Source: UBA1573 sp034005165 (GTDB lineage: Bacteria > Pseudomonadota > Alphaproteobacteria > Micavibrionales > Micavibrionaceae). Taken from it: 64,000 nt of DNA. Under the pieces are notes generated by a model. That model ran no database searches and was not told the DNA's origin. It was given only the letters and a program-made list of their open reading frames with translations. The stretch lies in NCBI GenBank assembly GCA_034005165.1, contig JAVEVE010000006.1, positions 1 to 64,000 of the forward strand, written 5' to 3'. This document shows positions 51,390 through 59,848 of the stretch, in pieces. Position numbers and translations under genes: made by a program. The number at the start of each line of letters is the position of its first letter. Position 1 is the first letter of the stretch.

Positions 51390-52445
51390 CTATTTTGTTG
51401 GTGCTTTTGTTCGCGGCCTCAAGAATGGCATGGTGACGACTTTAGCAGAGATTAGCCTTCCTCTGACGTCAATATTTACTTCAGTATTCGGAGTTGCATA
51501 TTCCATCGGCAGATAGGCTTGCCCGATGGAACATTGTAATGTCGGAGAAAATCCTCCACTAGTCAGAGTGCCGATTTCATCTCCTTCAAAGGATTTTACT
51601 ACTGCCCCCTCACGAGCAACCCCTTTATCCGTCAGCATAATTCCAACACGTTTCTTGGTCGGCGCCGGCATTGACTCTTTTGCATCTTTGCGCATCACCC
51701 ATCCGAGATCCGCTTCAAGGGGGGGGGTTGTTGCGTCAATATCATGACCATAAAGGCAATAGCCCATTTCAAGGCGCAGAGAGTCTCTTGCTGCCAACCC
51801 TATCGGTTTCACGCGATCATCAGAAAGAAGTTTATTCCATAGGACTTCAGCAGAGTCATTCGGAACCGAGATTTCAAATCCGTCTTCTCCTGTATAGCCA
51901 AGGCGCGAGATAAACATCGTGTAATCCCGATACCATACGCCCATATACGGAACATCAGACAGATCAATCCCCAAAGCATCGCGTAAGACTGCCTCAGATT
52001 GCGGGCCTTGTAGTGCCAATAACGCCCAGTCTTCAAAATGGATAAATTCCAACCCATCTGTCAGATTGGATTTGATCCATGCAATGTCCTTCTCCTTACA
52101 TCCCGCATTTATCACCATATGGAAATCATCTTCTCCAGCCTTGGCGACCATCAAATCATCAATAATCCCGTTTTGCCCGTTGAGCAGGACCGTGTATTTG
52201 GTACGCTGCACACCGAGCTTTTCAAAGGAGGATGGTGTTAGCCTTTCAAGAAGATCTTGCGCGCCTTTTCCTTTCACGCATATTTGCCCCATATGCGATA
52301 CATCGAACAGACCTGCATGGTCACGTACCCATTCATGTTCTTTCAGAACACCCAGATCATAGTAAAGCGGCATATCATAGCCAGCGAACTCTCCCATCTT
52401 GGCATTTAGCTTCATATGGGCGCCGTGGAGCGGTGTTTGTTTCAT
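51390..52445 (-). CDS. gcvT: Aminomethyltransferase (T protein)
   Basis: Moves the methylene unit from GcvH to tetrahydrofolate and releases ammonia. The start at ATG 52445 is supported by GGGGAAG upstream and by the family beginning MKQTPLHGAHMKLNAKMGEFAGYDMP. Folate-binding motifs include DVSHMGQI and SRLGYTGEDGFEI, and the C-terminal domain has GTLTSGGFSPTL. 351 residues. It is only 22 bases after purS, leaving no room for a glycine riboswitch or an own promoter of normal size. Confidence 0.96.
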   Translation of the reverse strand: MKQTPLHGAHMKLNAKMGEFAGYDMPLYYDLGVLKEHEWVRDHAGLFDVSHMGQICVKGKGAQDLLERLTPSSFEKLGVQRTKYTVLLNGQNGIIDDLMVAKAGEDDFHMVINAGCKEKDIAWIKSNLTDGLEFIHFEDWALLALQGPQSEAVLRDALGIDLSDVPYMGVWYRDYTMFISRLGYTGEDGFEISVPNDSAEVLWNKLLSDDRVKPIGLAARDSLRLEMGYCLYGHDIDATTPPLEADLGWVMRKDAKESMPAPTKKRVGIMLTDKGVAREGAVVKSFEGDEIGTLTSGGFSPTLQCSIGQAYLPMEYATPNTEVNIDVRGRLISAKVVTMPFLRPRTKAPTK

Positions 52446-52467
52446 GTCTTCCCCATCAACAAGTTTA

Positions 52468-52701
52468 CTATGCAACTAGATTTACTTCAAAATCTTCTGT
52501 CACAGGGTTAGCCAGCAGCTTCTGGCACATTTCCCTCACGCGCGCCTCTGATGTTCCTTCCGGAACTTCGATCTCAATAAACTTTCCTTGATGTACATTT
52601 GCGACTTCAGAAAAACCCATATTATGAAGTGCACTTTCAATCGCTTTTCCTTGTGGATCAAGAACGCCTTTTCTCAAGGTCACTTTAACGATAGCTTTCA
52701 T
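52468..52701 (-). CDS. purS: Phosphoribosylformylglycinamidine synthase subunit PurS
   Basis: A 77-residue ferredoxin-like subunit that holds PurL and PurQ together. VTLRKGVLDPQGKAIESALHNMGF and VREMCQKLLANPVTEDFEV are the conserved blocks. It is encoded with purC and the glycine-cleavage genes on the minus strand, while purQ and purL lie more than 2 kb away on the opposite strand, an unusual split. Confidence 0.95.
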   Translation of the reverse strand: MKAIVKVTLRKGVLDPQGKAIESALHNMGFSEVANVHQGKFIEIEVPEGTSEARVREMCQKLLANPVTEDFEVNLVA

Positions 52702-52733
52702 TTAATTTCCTTCTCTCTTAAAATTTGTTCCTG

Positions 52734-53612
52734 CTACTTCCAGGGTTTGGAAGGTGGCACTTTATTGATCGAACGCAATTTGCGTTCGCGGGCAATTTCG
52801 TTTTCAATTTCACCCAAAGATGCTGCAATTTGTTCATCCACACTTCCGCCCATGATAATGCCACTGTCAGGAATTAAACCAAATCTTTTTGCAATATCCT
52901 GATAGGCTTCAATCACGCCTCCCATATCCTGACGGAAACGATCCTTGTCCATTTTCTCGTTGGTTTTCTCATCCCACAGACGGCAATTGTCCGGAGAGAT
53001 TTCATCAGCCAGAAGAATATAAACTTCATCATATTCTCCATAGAGACGACCGAATTCTAATTTAAAATCAACAAGCTTCACACCGATGCCGGAGAACAGG
53101 CCAGAGAGATAATCGTTGATACGCCAAGCTTGCGAGACAATCTCTTCCAGCTCATAAGGGTCAGCCCATCCCATATTCAGAATGTGATTTTCGCCAACCA
53201 TCGGGTATCCCAATTGCTCATTCTTGTAATAAAATTCTATCAGCGGAAAATTGAGAGGAGCGCCCTCTTTGAGCCCCAGCTTTTGAACAAGAGAGCCTGC
53301 TGCGACATTTCGTATCACGATCTGAAACGGAAACATCTCCACCTGGCGGATCAGTTGTTCGCGCATATTTAACGACTTCAGAAAGTGGGTTGGAATCCCC
53401 ATTGCTTCCAGCTTAGTCATGATGTGGGCTGAAATTCTGTTATTTAACACCCCCTTACCAGCAATCAATTCTTTTTTTCCGCCGTTTCTGGAACTGGCGT
53501 CATCCTTAAAATACTGGATATAGGTCCCCGGCTCAGGTCCTTCGAACAGAGTTTTATCTTTTCCGTCATAAATAACCTTGCGACGGGATAAGTTGATACC
53601 GGAAAAAAGCAT
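52734..53612 (-). CDS. purC: SAICAR synthetase (phosphoribosylaminoimidazole-succinocarboxamide synthase)
   Basis: Joins CAIR and aspartate with ATP in purine synthesis. Motifs are IYDGKDKTLFEG near the N-terminus, the GVLNNRISAHIM stretch, FQIVIRNVAAGSL, and LVDFKLEFG with LADEISPDNCRLWD. The length of 292 is a little longer than the usual 240-260 because of a charged N-terminal segment and C-terminal tail. It is the first gene of the purC-purS-gcv run; its promoter should lie in the 141 bases shared with the divergent zeta-type gene. Confidence 0.96.
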   Translation of the reverse strand: MLFSGINLSRRKVIYDGKDKTLFEGPEPGTYIQYFKDDASSRNGGKKELIAGKGVLNNRISAHIMTKLEAMGIPTHFLKSLNMREQLIRQVEMFPFQIVIRNVAAGSLVQKLGLKEGAPLNFPLIEFYYKNEQLGYPMVGENHILNMGWADPYELEEIVSQAWRINDYLSGLFSGIGVKLVDFKLEFGRLYGEYDEVYILLADEISPDNCRLWDEKTNEKMDKDRFRQDMGGVIEAYQDIAKRFGLIPDSGIIMGGSVDEQIAASLGEIENEIARERKLRSINKVPPSKPWK

Positions 53613-53753
53613 GCGTTTTTTGTCCTTTTGTGAGGCCTTTTTTTCAACCCCGTTAAGTCTTTAGTTAGAGTTACTTGGTATAACAGAAGATGTGTTCCAC
53701 GCAAACCATATCTAGGCCTGAGAGCCGATTTTAGAACAGGAGACAAAACACAA

Positions 53754-54083
53754 ATGCATAATATTATGTCTATGCAAGACCTTGGGAAAGCCATAGAAAC
53801 AAAATTCGCCCATGATCAAGAGCTGCACTTCAAAATCGAACGTCAAACAGAAGTCCTTGTCGCAGAATGGGCAGCAGAGCGTATTGGTCTTGATCCCGAC
53901 AGTTCAAAGAAATTCGTGATTGATCTTGGCGACTGGAGTCTTCAGCCTTCCGGCAATAGAGATTTTAAAGCCCGAATTATGGCTGACTTTTCAGCAAACG
54001 GCGTGGAAATTTCCGAAAATGCCCTAGAGCGCTTAATCGAGCTCAAACGACAGCAGGTTCGCCGCAAATATATGGCTTCCTGA
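53754..54083 (+). CDS. F1-ATPase inhibitor zeta-subunit family protein (DUF1476), copy 1
   Basis: A 109-residue helical protein of the alphaproteobacterial zeta-subunit family, first known as DUF1476. KFAHDQELHFKIERQTEVLVAEWAAERIG is the family core. In Paracoccus-type bacteria this subunit blocks reverse ATP hydrolysis by inserting its N-terminal helix into F1. Compared with copy 2, the N-terminus differs (MHNIMSMQDLGKAIE in place of a DERKDAAEK-type start), so it may have diverged in function. It has its own ribosome-binding site (AGGAG, 12 bases away) and a strong terminator. Confidence 0.85.
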   Translation: MHNIMSMQDLGKAIETKFAHDQELHFKIERQTEVLVAEWAAERIGLDPDSSKKFVIDLGDWSLQPSGNRDFKARIMADFSANGVEISENALERLIELKRQQVRRKYMAS

Positions 54084-54128
54084 TTGGTTTGTTCAGGGAA
54101 AAAGCTGAAAATTATTGCTGAAACAGTG

Positions 54129-54156
54129 GGGAGGTTTTATAAACCTCCCTTTTTTT
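54129..54156 (+). terminator. Strong terminator after zeta copy 1
   Basis: GGGAGGTTT and AAACCTCCC form a 9-bp stem around a three-base loop (54129-54149), followed by seven T residues. It isolates the two zeta-type genes from each other. Confidence 0.9.
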
Positions 54157-54237
54157 GTTGGCCCGTCCCCGTAACGTCTATATATTAGCTAAAAATCAGG
54201 ATTCACACATATATAGCTGTAACTTAAAGGACGAAAC

Positions 54238-54561
54238 ATGGCTTTTGACGAACGTAAAGATGCTGCCGAAAAGAAATTCGAGCTGGACCAGCAAACTCTC
54301 TTCAAGATCGAGGCGCGTGCCAGTAAGTTAATCGGTATTTGGGCTGGAGAGAAAATGGGCATGTCCGGCGCGGAACTGGAAGCTTATGCAAAAGAGGTTG
54401 TTGTCGCCAATCTGGATGAGCCCGGTTATGATGATGTAAAGCGTAAACTGGTTGCAGACTTCTCGGAAGCCGAAGTGTCTTTTACAGAAAACGAAATTGA
54501 TCACATCATTCTTAAATCTGTTGATACGGCAACCCATCAGATTGCCCAAGAAGCTAAATAA
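54238..54561 (+). CDS. F1-ATPase inhibitor zeta-subunit family protein (DUF1476), copy 2
   Basis: A 107-residue helical protein starting MAFDERKDAAEKKFELDQQTLFKIEARASKLIGIWAGEKMG in sections, the canonical pattern of the zeta family (charged inhibitory helix, then the helix pair). It is therefore the better candidate for the true ATPase inhibitor. The ribosome-binding site AAAGGA is seven bases before ATG 54238. It is followed by its own terminator, making it a single-gene unit between the terminators. Confidence 0.9.
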   Translation: MAFDERKDAAEKKFELDQQTLFKIEARASKLIGIWAGEKMGMSGAELEAYAKEVVVANLDEPGYDDVKRKLVADFSEAEVSFTENEIDHIILKSVDTATHQIAQEAK

Positions 54562-54601
54562 GCCCTGTTGCTTTTGCTTCTGAATTTCAAACAATAAAAA
54601 A

Positions 54602-54624
54602 AGCCCGAAATCGGGCCTTTTTTT
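54602..54624. terminator. Terminator after zeta copy 2
   Basis: The GCCCGAAATCGGGC hairpin is preceded by A residues and followed by seven T residues, 40 bases after the stop. The symmetrical A/T flanks allow use on both strands. Confidence 0.85.
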
Positions 54625-54899
54625 ATTTCTGCTACTTTCTGATTTTTCCCTGAATCAACCCGCTGCGGCATATCCATGCCCTACCGGTTTTTTTTATAAT
54701 CAGATTATCTAATCTTCATATGTCATTTCGTAGCCTATTTATTTTCAGTTGCGCAATAAAAAAATACCTCCCATGCCAAAAAAAGATGTTTATTTCCGTA
54801 ATTTTCAATTTTCCTTACGAATCAGGCTTTTAATGTTGCCAGAATTGCAGTAAAATCCAATAACCTAATCCATAATATATATATTTTTCAGGTTCTCAG
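54625..54899. other. Gene-free stretch before purQ
   Basis: An AT-rich 275-base gap. I see no open frame with a ribosome-binding site and no RNA structure beyond short repeats such as ATATATAT at about 54876-54888. It should contain the purQ promoter, but no box pair stood out clearly. Confidence 0.5.
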
Positions 54900-55589
54900 A
54901 TGAAATCAGCGATTATCGTCTTTCCGGGTACAAACCGCGAGAAGGACATGCAAATGGCCATTGAACATGTCTCGGGGCATACACCGACCTTAGTATGGCA
55001 CAAAGATACCACCCTTCCCGATTGCGATTTAATGGTTTTACCGGGCGGATTCTCTTATGGTGATTACTTGCGCTGTGGGGCTATGGCCGCGCACTCTCCG
55101 ATTATGAAAGAAGTAATTGCCAGAGCTCAAAAAGGCACCAGATTGCTGGCTGTGTGTAACGGTTTCCAGATTCTGGTTGAAACCGGACTTGTTCCCGGAG
55201 CATTACTTCACAACCGTTCACTCAAATTTATCTGCAAACAAGTTCATTTGCGCGCAGAGAACACATCAACGGAATTCACGCGCAGTTTTTCCCCTTCCCA
55301 GATTTTCCAAGTTCCGATTGCACATGGTGAGGGAAACTATTTCGTAGATGCTGATGGTCTTAAAGCTATGAAAGATAACGACCAGATTGCATTTCGTTAT
55401 TGCACATCTGACGGTCAAATTACTGAGGACGCCAACCCGAACGGATCGCTCGAGAACATTGCTGGCGTCTTTAACAAGGAAAAAACCATTCTCGGAATGA
55501 TGCCGCATCCTGAAGACTCTGTTGTCCCGCATGCCAACAGACATGAAGGTATCCCTTTGTTTAAAAGCATTGTCGAGGCTTTGGCGTAG
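54900..55589 (+). CDS. purQ: Phosphoribosylformylglycinamidine synthase subunit PurQ
   Basis: Glutaminase subunit supplying ammonia to PurL. Class I amidotransferase: nucleophile Cys86 in LLAVCNGFQIL, preceded by LPGGFSYGDYLRCGA, and the His/Glu pair in MMPHPEDS near the C-terminus. 229 residues. Start ATG 54900; the ribosome-binding site is weak. A DUF1653 gene begins directly after its stop and purL follows. Confidence 0.96.
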   Translation: MKSAIIVFPGTNREKDMQMAIEHVSGHTPTLVWHKDTTLPDCDLMVLPGGFSYGDYLRCGAMAAHSPIMKEVIARAQKGTRLLAVCNGFQILVETGLVPGALLHNRSLKFICKQVHLRAENTSTEFTRSFSPSQIFQVPIAHGEGNYFVDADGLKAMKDNDQIAFRYCTSDGQITEDANPNGSLENIAGVFNKEKTILGMMPHPEDSVVPHANRHEGIPLFKSIVEALA

Positions 55590-55841
55590 ATGCATACGTT
55601 AGAGACATACAAGCATTATAAAGGCGGGTTGTATGTGAAACTTCATGAAGCCCTGCATACAGAAACCAATGAAGAATTGGTGGTTTATGCCTGTGCTGTC
55701 CGCGGTGAAGTTTTCGCCCGCCCCAAGAGCCAGTTTTATGTGGATATTGAAGAAGACGGGTATTCCGGTCCGCGTTTTCAATTGATTGATCGGGGTATGA
55801 GTAAAGATGATGCCCGCAATTTTCTAAAAGAAGAATTTTAA
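55590..55841 (+). CDS. DUF1653 family small protein
   Basis: 83 residues beginning MHTLETYKHYKGGLYVKLHEALHTETNEELVVY in sections, the DUF1653 signature (a small SH3-like beta domain), then ARPKSQFYVDI. The function is unknown. The ATG follows the purQ stop with no gap and purL starts 16 bases after its stop, so it is translated as part of the purine operon. Its placement between two subunits of one enzyme makes a role in purine synthesis worth considering, but there is no direct evidence. Confidence 0.85.
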   Translation: MHTLETYKHYKGGLYVKLHEALHTETNEELVVYACAVRGEVFARPKSQFYVDIEEDGYSGPRFQLIDRGMSKDDARNFLKEEF

Positions 55842-55857
55842 TTTAAGAGAGCCGACT

Positions 55858-58098
55858 ATGACAGCACTTGCCAAACAAAAACCAGCCATTCAAGAACCTG
55901 CTATCACGCTGGAACTAGCCAAATCATTTGGTTTATCTGAGAGTGAATTTAATCTGGTCAACGATATTCTCGGACGCACGCCGACCTATACCGAGCTTGG
56001 TATTTTCTCTGTCATGTGGTCAGAGCATTGCTCTTATAAGTCTTCGCGCCTTCATTTGAAGAAACTTCCGACGGAGGGCAAATGCGTTATTCAAGGGCCG
56101 GGCGAGAATGCCGGTGTGATCGATATCGGTGACGGGCAAGCCGCCGTTTTTAAAATGGAATCCCATAACCATCCATCTTATATTGAGCCTTATCAAGGGG
56201 CAGCAACAGGTGTAGGCGGCATTATGCGTGATGTGTTCACAATGGGTGCGCGTCCTATTGCCAACCTCAATGCGCTTCGTTTCGGTGAGCCTTCTCACCC
56301 CAAAACACGTACTCTCGTTAAAGGTGTTGTAGCCGGAATTTCCGGGTACGGGAATTGCGTTGGCGTGCCAACAGTCGGAGGGGAAACCAACTTCCACAAA
56401 TCATACAACGGTAACAATCTGGTCAACGCGATGACAGTCGGGATTGCAGATCAGGATAAGATTTACTACGCGCGAGGTGCAGGTATTGGTCAGCCGATTG
56501 TTTATGTCGGATCAAAAACAGGACGTGACGGTATTCATGGGGCGACGATGGCCTCTGCAGAGTTTGGAGATGGCAACGAAGAGAACCGTCCGACTGTTCA
56601 GGTCGGTGATCCGTTCACTGAAAAACTATTGATCGAAGCCTGTCTTGAATTGATGCAATCGGATGCAATTATTTCCATTCAGGATATGGGCGCAGCTGGA
56701 CTTACCTCTTCTGCTGTCGAGATTGCATCCAAGGGTGAGATCGGTGTTGTTCTTGACCTTGATCATGTGCCTCAACGCGAACTCGACATGGTTCCTTACG
56801 AGATTATGCTTTCAGAATCTCAAGAACGTATGTTGATGATTTTGAAACCGGGTTCTGAGACAGAGGCACGGGCGATTATCGAGAAATGGGATTTGGATTT
56901 TGCAGTCATCGGATACACAACCGATGACCAACGTTTAAGACTGAATATGTACGGCGAGTGCTGGTGCGATATTCCTGTCCCTCCGTTGGTCGATCAATCA
57001 CCGCTTTATGATCGCCCATCTGTTGTGCCTAAGAAACCTTCTGCACTTGACGATGCAGGCTATCCTCTTTCCTCTGCTGGATTGCTTGGAGATCTTAAAA
57101 CATTGATGGGATGCCCTGATATCGCGTCCAAACGCTGGATTTGGGAGCAGTATGACTCTCTCGTGATGGGGGAAACTATTTTCTCTCCGGGGATTGCTCA
57201 TACTCAAGCGCTCAAATCAGGAGATGCGGCACTTGTTAAAATTCCGAACAAGGACAAGGCATTGGCGATGTCTTCTGATGTGACGCCACGCTATGTTGAG
57301 GCGGACCCTTATGAGGGAGGAAAGCAAGCTGTTGCCGAGAGCTACCGTAATATCACTGCAACGGGGGCTACTCCCTTGGCTGTGACCAACAACCTCAATT
57401 TCGGCAATCCTGAAAAGCCCGAGATTATGGGCCAGATCGTAGCCGCTCTTGAAGGGATGGGCGAAGCTTGTCGCGCGCTTGATTATCCAATCGTTTCTGG
57501 GAACGTATCCCTTTATAACGAGACTTCAGGTCGTGCTATTCAACCGACTCCAACCATTGGCGGTGTCGGGCTGATTGCTGACTATAAGAAATCTGCACCG
57601 ATTGCATTTGCTGCTGAGGGTCTTTCAGTTTTGGTGATTGGCAAAACGAAAGGTCATTTAGGACAGTCCTTATTCTTGCGTGAAATTCATAACCTTGAAC
57701 AAGGTGAAGCTCCCGTTGTTGATTTGGCTGCCGAAAAGAAAAATGGTGATTTTGTTCGTAGCCTAATCCTGGACGGTCTGGTCAGCTCCTGCCATGATGT
57801 GAGTGATGGCGGACTGCTGATCACTGTTGCCGAGATGGCCATTGCAAGCGGGATCGGATGCGCCCTTTCCGAAGAAACAGACACAGCGCCATTCTGGTTT
57901 GGCGAAGATCAGGCACGCTATGTCGTCGCAACAAGCCAAGCAGATGAAATTATCGTGAGAGCGAAATCTGCAGGCGTTGAAGTTTCAATCGTCGGACAAA
58001 CCCTAGGAGATTACATCACACATAAGAACCTATCGGTTTCAATTTCGGATCTTCTGGCCATCAATGAAGCCTGGTTGCCTAATTATATGAAAGGTTAA
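55858..58098 (+). CDS. purL: Phosphoribosylformylglycinamidine synthase subunit PurL
   Basis: The 746-residue small PurL form, which needs PurQ and PurS. Motifs include SEFNLVNDILGRTPTYTELG, SEHCSYKSSR, the substrate loop ESHNHPSYIEPYQGAATGVGG, QDMGAAGLTSSAVEIA, and in the second half DVTPRYVEADPYEGG and HDVSDGGLLI. The start (ATG 55858) has AAGAGAG upstream. It is followed at 58158 by an unrelated membrane enzyme. Confidence 0.97.
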   Translation: MTALAKQKPAIQEPAITLELAKSFGLSESEFNLVNDILGRTPTYTELGIFSVMWSEHCSYKSSRLHLKKLPTEGKCVIQGPGENAGVIDIGDGQAAVFKMESHNHPSYIEPYQGAATGVGGIMRDVFTMGARPIANLNALRFGEPSHPKTRTLVKGVVAGISGYGNCVGVPTVGGETNFHKSYNGNNLVNAMTVGIADQDKIYYARGAGIGQPIVYVGSKTGRDGIHGATMASAEFGDGNEENRPTVQVGDPFTEKLLIEACLELMQSDAIISIQDMGAAGLTSSAVEIASKGEIGVVLDLDHVPQRELDMVPYEIMLSESQERMLMILKPGSETEARAIIEKWDLDFAVIGYTTDDQRLRLNMYGECWCDIPVPPLVDQSPLYDRPSVVPKKPSALDDAGYPLSSAGLLGDLKTLMGCPDIASKRWIWEQYDSLVMGETIFSPGIAHTQALKSGDAALVKIPNKDKALAMSSDVTPRYVEADPYEGGKQAVAESYRNITATGATPLAVTNNLNFGNPEKPEIMGQIVAALEGMGEACRALDYPIVSGNVSLYNETSGRAIQPTPTIGGVGLIADYKKSAPIAFAAEGLSVLVIGKTKGHLGQSLFLREIHNLEQGEAPVVDLAAEKKNGDFVRSLILDGLVSSCHDVSDGGLLITVAEMAIASGIGCALSEETDTAPFWFGEDQARYVVATSQADEIIVRAKSAGVEVSIVGQTLGDYITHKNLSVSISDLLAINEAWLPNYMKG

Positions 58099-58157
58099 TA
58101 TCTTCATAGGAAACTGTATGATAAACTGAGATTGATTGAACATCTCGGGGGACGGTA

Positions 58158-59168
58158 TTGGACAGTTTTTTTGACTTATTCGGAGAAATCCCTCCCCCTT
58201 TCAATATTCTTCTGGATCACGGTGCTCAAACTTATTGGGTCACCTACATAGGTAGCGCCGTATTCGCCGGGCTGGTTTATATTTTCAGACGCCGAGAAAA
58301 GCAGGTGCGTCTTCGGGCTATGCTTCGCTATATTTTTCCAAAAAAACTTTTTAAGCATCCCTCTACACGCATTGATATAAAACTTTATCTCGCAGCCAGT
58401 GCGTTTATCTTCTTCCAGACAGGAATATTGGCCATTTTTTCTGAATTCTGGGTTGATATTTATCTGAATCTTTTGAAAGCATTTCAGGTCTCAACACCAA
58501 CTGTTACCCCCTTTACTGTCAAACTGATTATTCCGCTTGCCTTGCTTCTTATGCTCGAACTGGGATATTGGGTGGGACATTTTCTTTTGCACAAAGTTCC
58601 TTGGCTATGGGAGTTTCATAAAGTCCATCATAGTGCGGAAATCATGACCCCAGTCACTGAATTACGTCAACACCCTGTTGAATTATTTCTTGTGCCGTTT
58701 GTCACAGTTCCGTTCATGGCCCTTGTTTATGCAGTCATTTTTCTGGGATATGGACGTGATGCAGAAGCCTATACGATCTGGAGTCTGAGCAGCTTTATTG
58801 CTATTTTTTATTTTACTTACGGTCATTTTCGCCATAGCCATGTCAATGTCACTACATCCGGTATTTGGTCATATATATTTCAAAGCCCTCTGCATCATCA
58901 AATACACCACTCTACAGACCCTAAACATTTTGACACCAATCTGGGGTTTTGCCTATCCATATGGGATTGGACTTTCGGGACACTTTGTATCCCGCATAAA
59001 GGGCAAAAAATAACTTTTGGCATACAAGATGACCTAAAACATTCCACTTCATTCATAGACCATTGGGTTCAGCCTGCTGTGCAATCCTATCGCGTTCTGA
59101 CGGGCCGAAAAAAGCCGTTTTCTCCATCAAGATTCCTTCAACGAGAAAAAAATACACCAGAGAATTGA
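58158..59168 (+). CDS. Sterol desaturase / fatty-acid hydroxylase family membrane enzyme
   Basis: Di-iron membrane oxygenase of 336 residues with about four helices. The histidine clusters are complete: GHFLLH (His141, His145), EFHKVHH (His154, 157, 158), FRHSH near 225-228, and HHQIHHSTDPKHF (His246, 247, 250, 251, 257). The frame begins at TTG 58158, preceded by GGGGGACGG; no ATG lies in a better place, so a TTG start is likely. The substrate, a lipid, cannot be told. It lies 59 bases after purL. Confidence 0.85.
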   Translation: MDSFFDLFGEIPPPFNILLDHGAQTYWVTYIGSAVFAGLVYIFRRREKQVRLRAMLRYIFPKKLFKHPSTRIDIKLYLAASAFIFFQTGILAIFSEFWVDIYLNLLKAFQVSTPTVTPFTVKLIIPLALLLMLELGYWVGHFLLHKVPWLWEFHKVHHSAEIMTPVTELRQHPVELFLVPFVTVPFMALVYAVIFLGYGRDAEAYTIWSLSSFIAIFYFTYGHFRHSHVNVTTSGIWSYIFQSPLHHQIHHSTDPKHFDTNLGFCLSIWDWTFGTLCIPHKGQKITFGIQDDLKHSTSFIDHWVQPAVQSYRVLTGRKKPFSPSRFLQREKNTPEN

Positions 59169-59227
59169 TTTCTATATAAAATAAAACTAATATTGTCCTG
59201 TTTACACAGAACAGGATCGTTTACCTT

Positions 59228-59458
59228 ATGGCTATGTCATCTGACGAGATTATTGCTCTAATTACATCGGGCCTTCCCGATGCGACTGTCACGATTACCG
59301 ATTTGGCAGGAGATGGGAATCATTATCGGGCTGATATTGTTTCTCCGTCTTTCTCGGGCAAGAATCGTATACAACAGCACCAGATGGTCTACGATGCTTT
59401 GGGAACGAAGATGGGAAACGAGCTACATGCTCTGTCCATCAGAACTTCCGATAAATAA
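59228..59458 (+). CDS. bolA: BolA family protein
   Basis: A 76-residue BolA/IbaG-type protein with the core SSDEIIALITSGLPDATVTITDLAGDGNHYRADIVSPSF in sections and the conserved His in RIQQHQMVYDAL. BolA proteins bind a [2Fe-2S] cluster together with monothiol glutaredoxins. The gene encoding that partner lies 48 bases downstream, a conserved pairing after purL in alphaproteobacteria. Confidence 0.93.
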   Translation: MAMSSDEIIALITSGLPDATVTITDLAGDGNHYRADIVSPSFSGKNRIQQHQMVYDALGTKMGNELHALSIRTSDK

Positions 59459-59506
59459 AGACTAATAATTTAAAAAGTACAACTCTCTCGACTACGCAGG
59501 AATAAA

Positions 59507-59848
59507 ATGACACAAGAGCAAGTTTTTGAACGGATCAAGCAAGACATCAAGGACAATGATATTGTCTTGTATATGAAAGGGACAAAGATTTTCCCCCAGT
59601 GCGGATTTTCTGCGCTGGTTGCAAATGTCCTTAATACGCTTGAAGTTGACTATATTAGTGTCAATGTTCTGGAAGATGATGATATCCGTCAGGGCATCAA
59701 AGACTTCTCGAACTGGCCTACAATTCCCCAACTTTATATCAAGGGGGAGTTTATCGGTGGATGCGATATCGTTAAGGAGCTGTTTGAAAGCGGCGAGTTG
59801 CAAGATATTTTGAATGACAAGGGCATAGCTTACAGGGCTGCATCTTGA
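59507..59848 (+). CDS. grxD: Monothiol glutaredoxin Grx4 type
   Basis: 113 residues with the CGFS active site at residues 32-35 (FPQCGFSALV), the TIPQLYIKGEFIGGCD stretch that binds glutathione, and DIVKELFESGEL. These proteins carry [2Fe-2S] clusters and work with BolA in iron sensing and cluster delivery. Its TGA overlaps the TTG start of the next gene. Confidence 0.96.
   Translation: MTQEQVFERIKQDIKDNDIVLYMKGTKIFPQCGFSALVANVLNTLEVDYISVNVLEDDDIRQGIKDFSNWPTIPQLYIKGEFIGGCDIVKELFESGELQDILNDKGIAYRAAS

Noticed and set aside
52446..52467. Glycine riboswitch before gcvT
   Set aside because: Only 22 bases separate purS from gcvT, far too short for the tandem aptamer.
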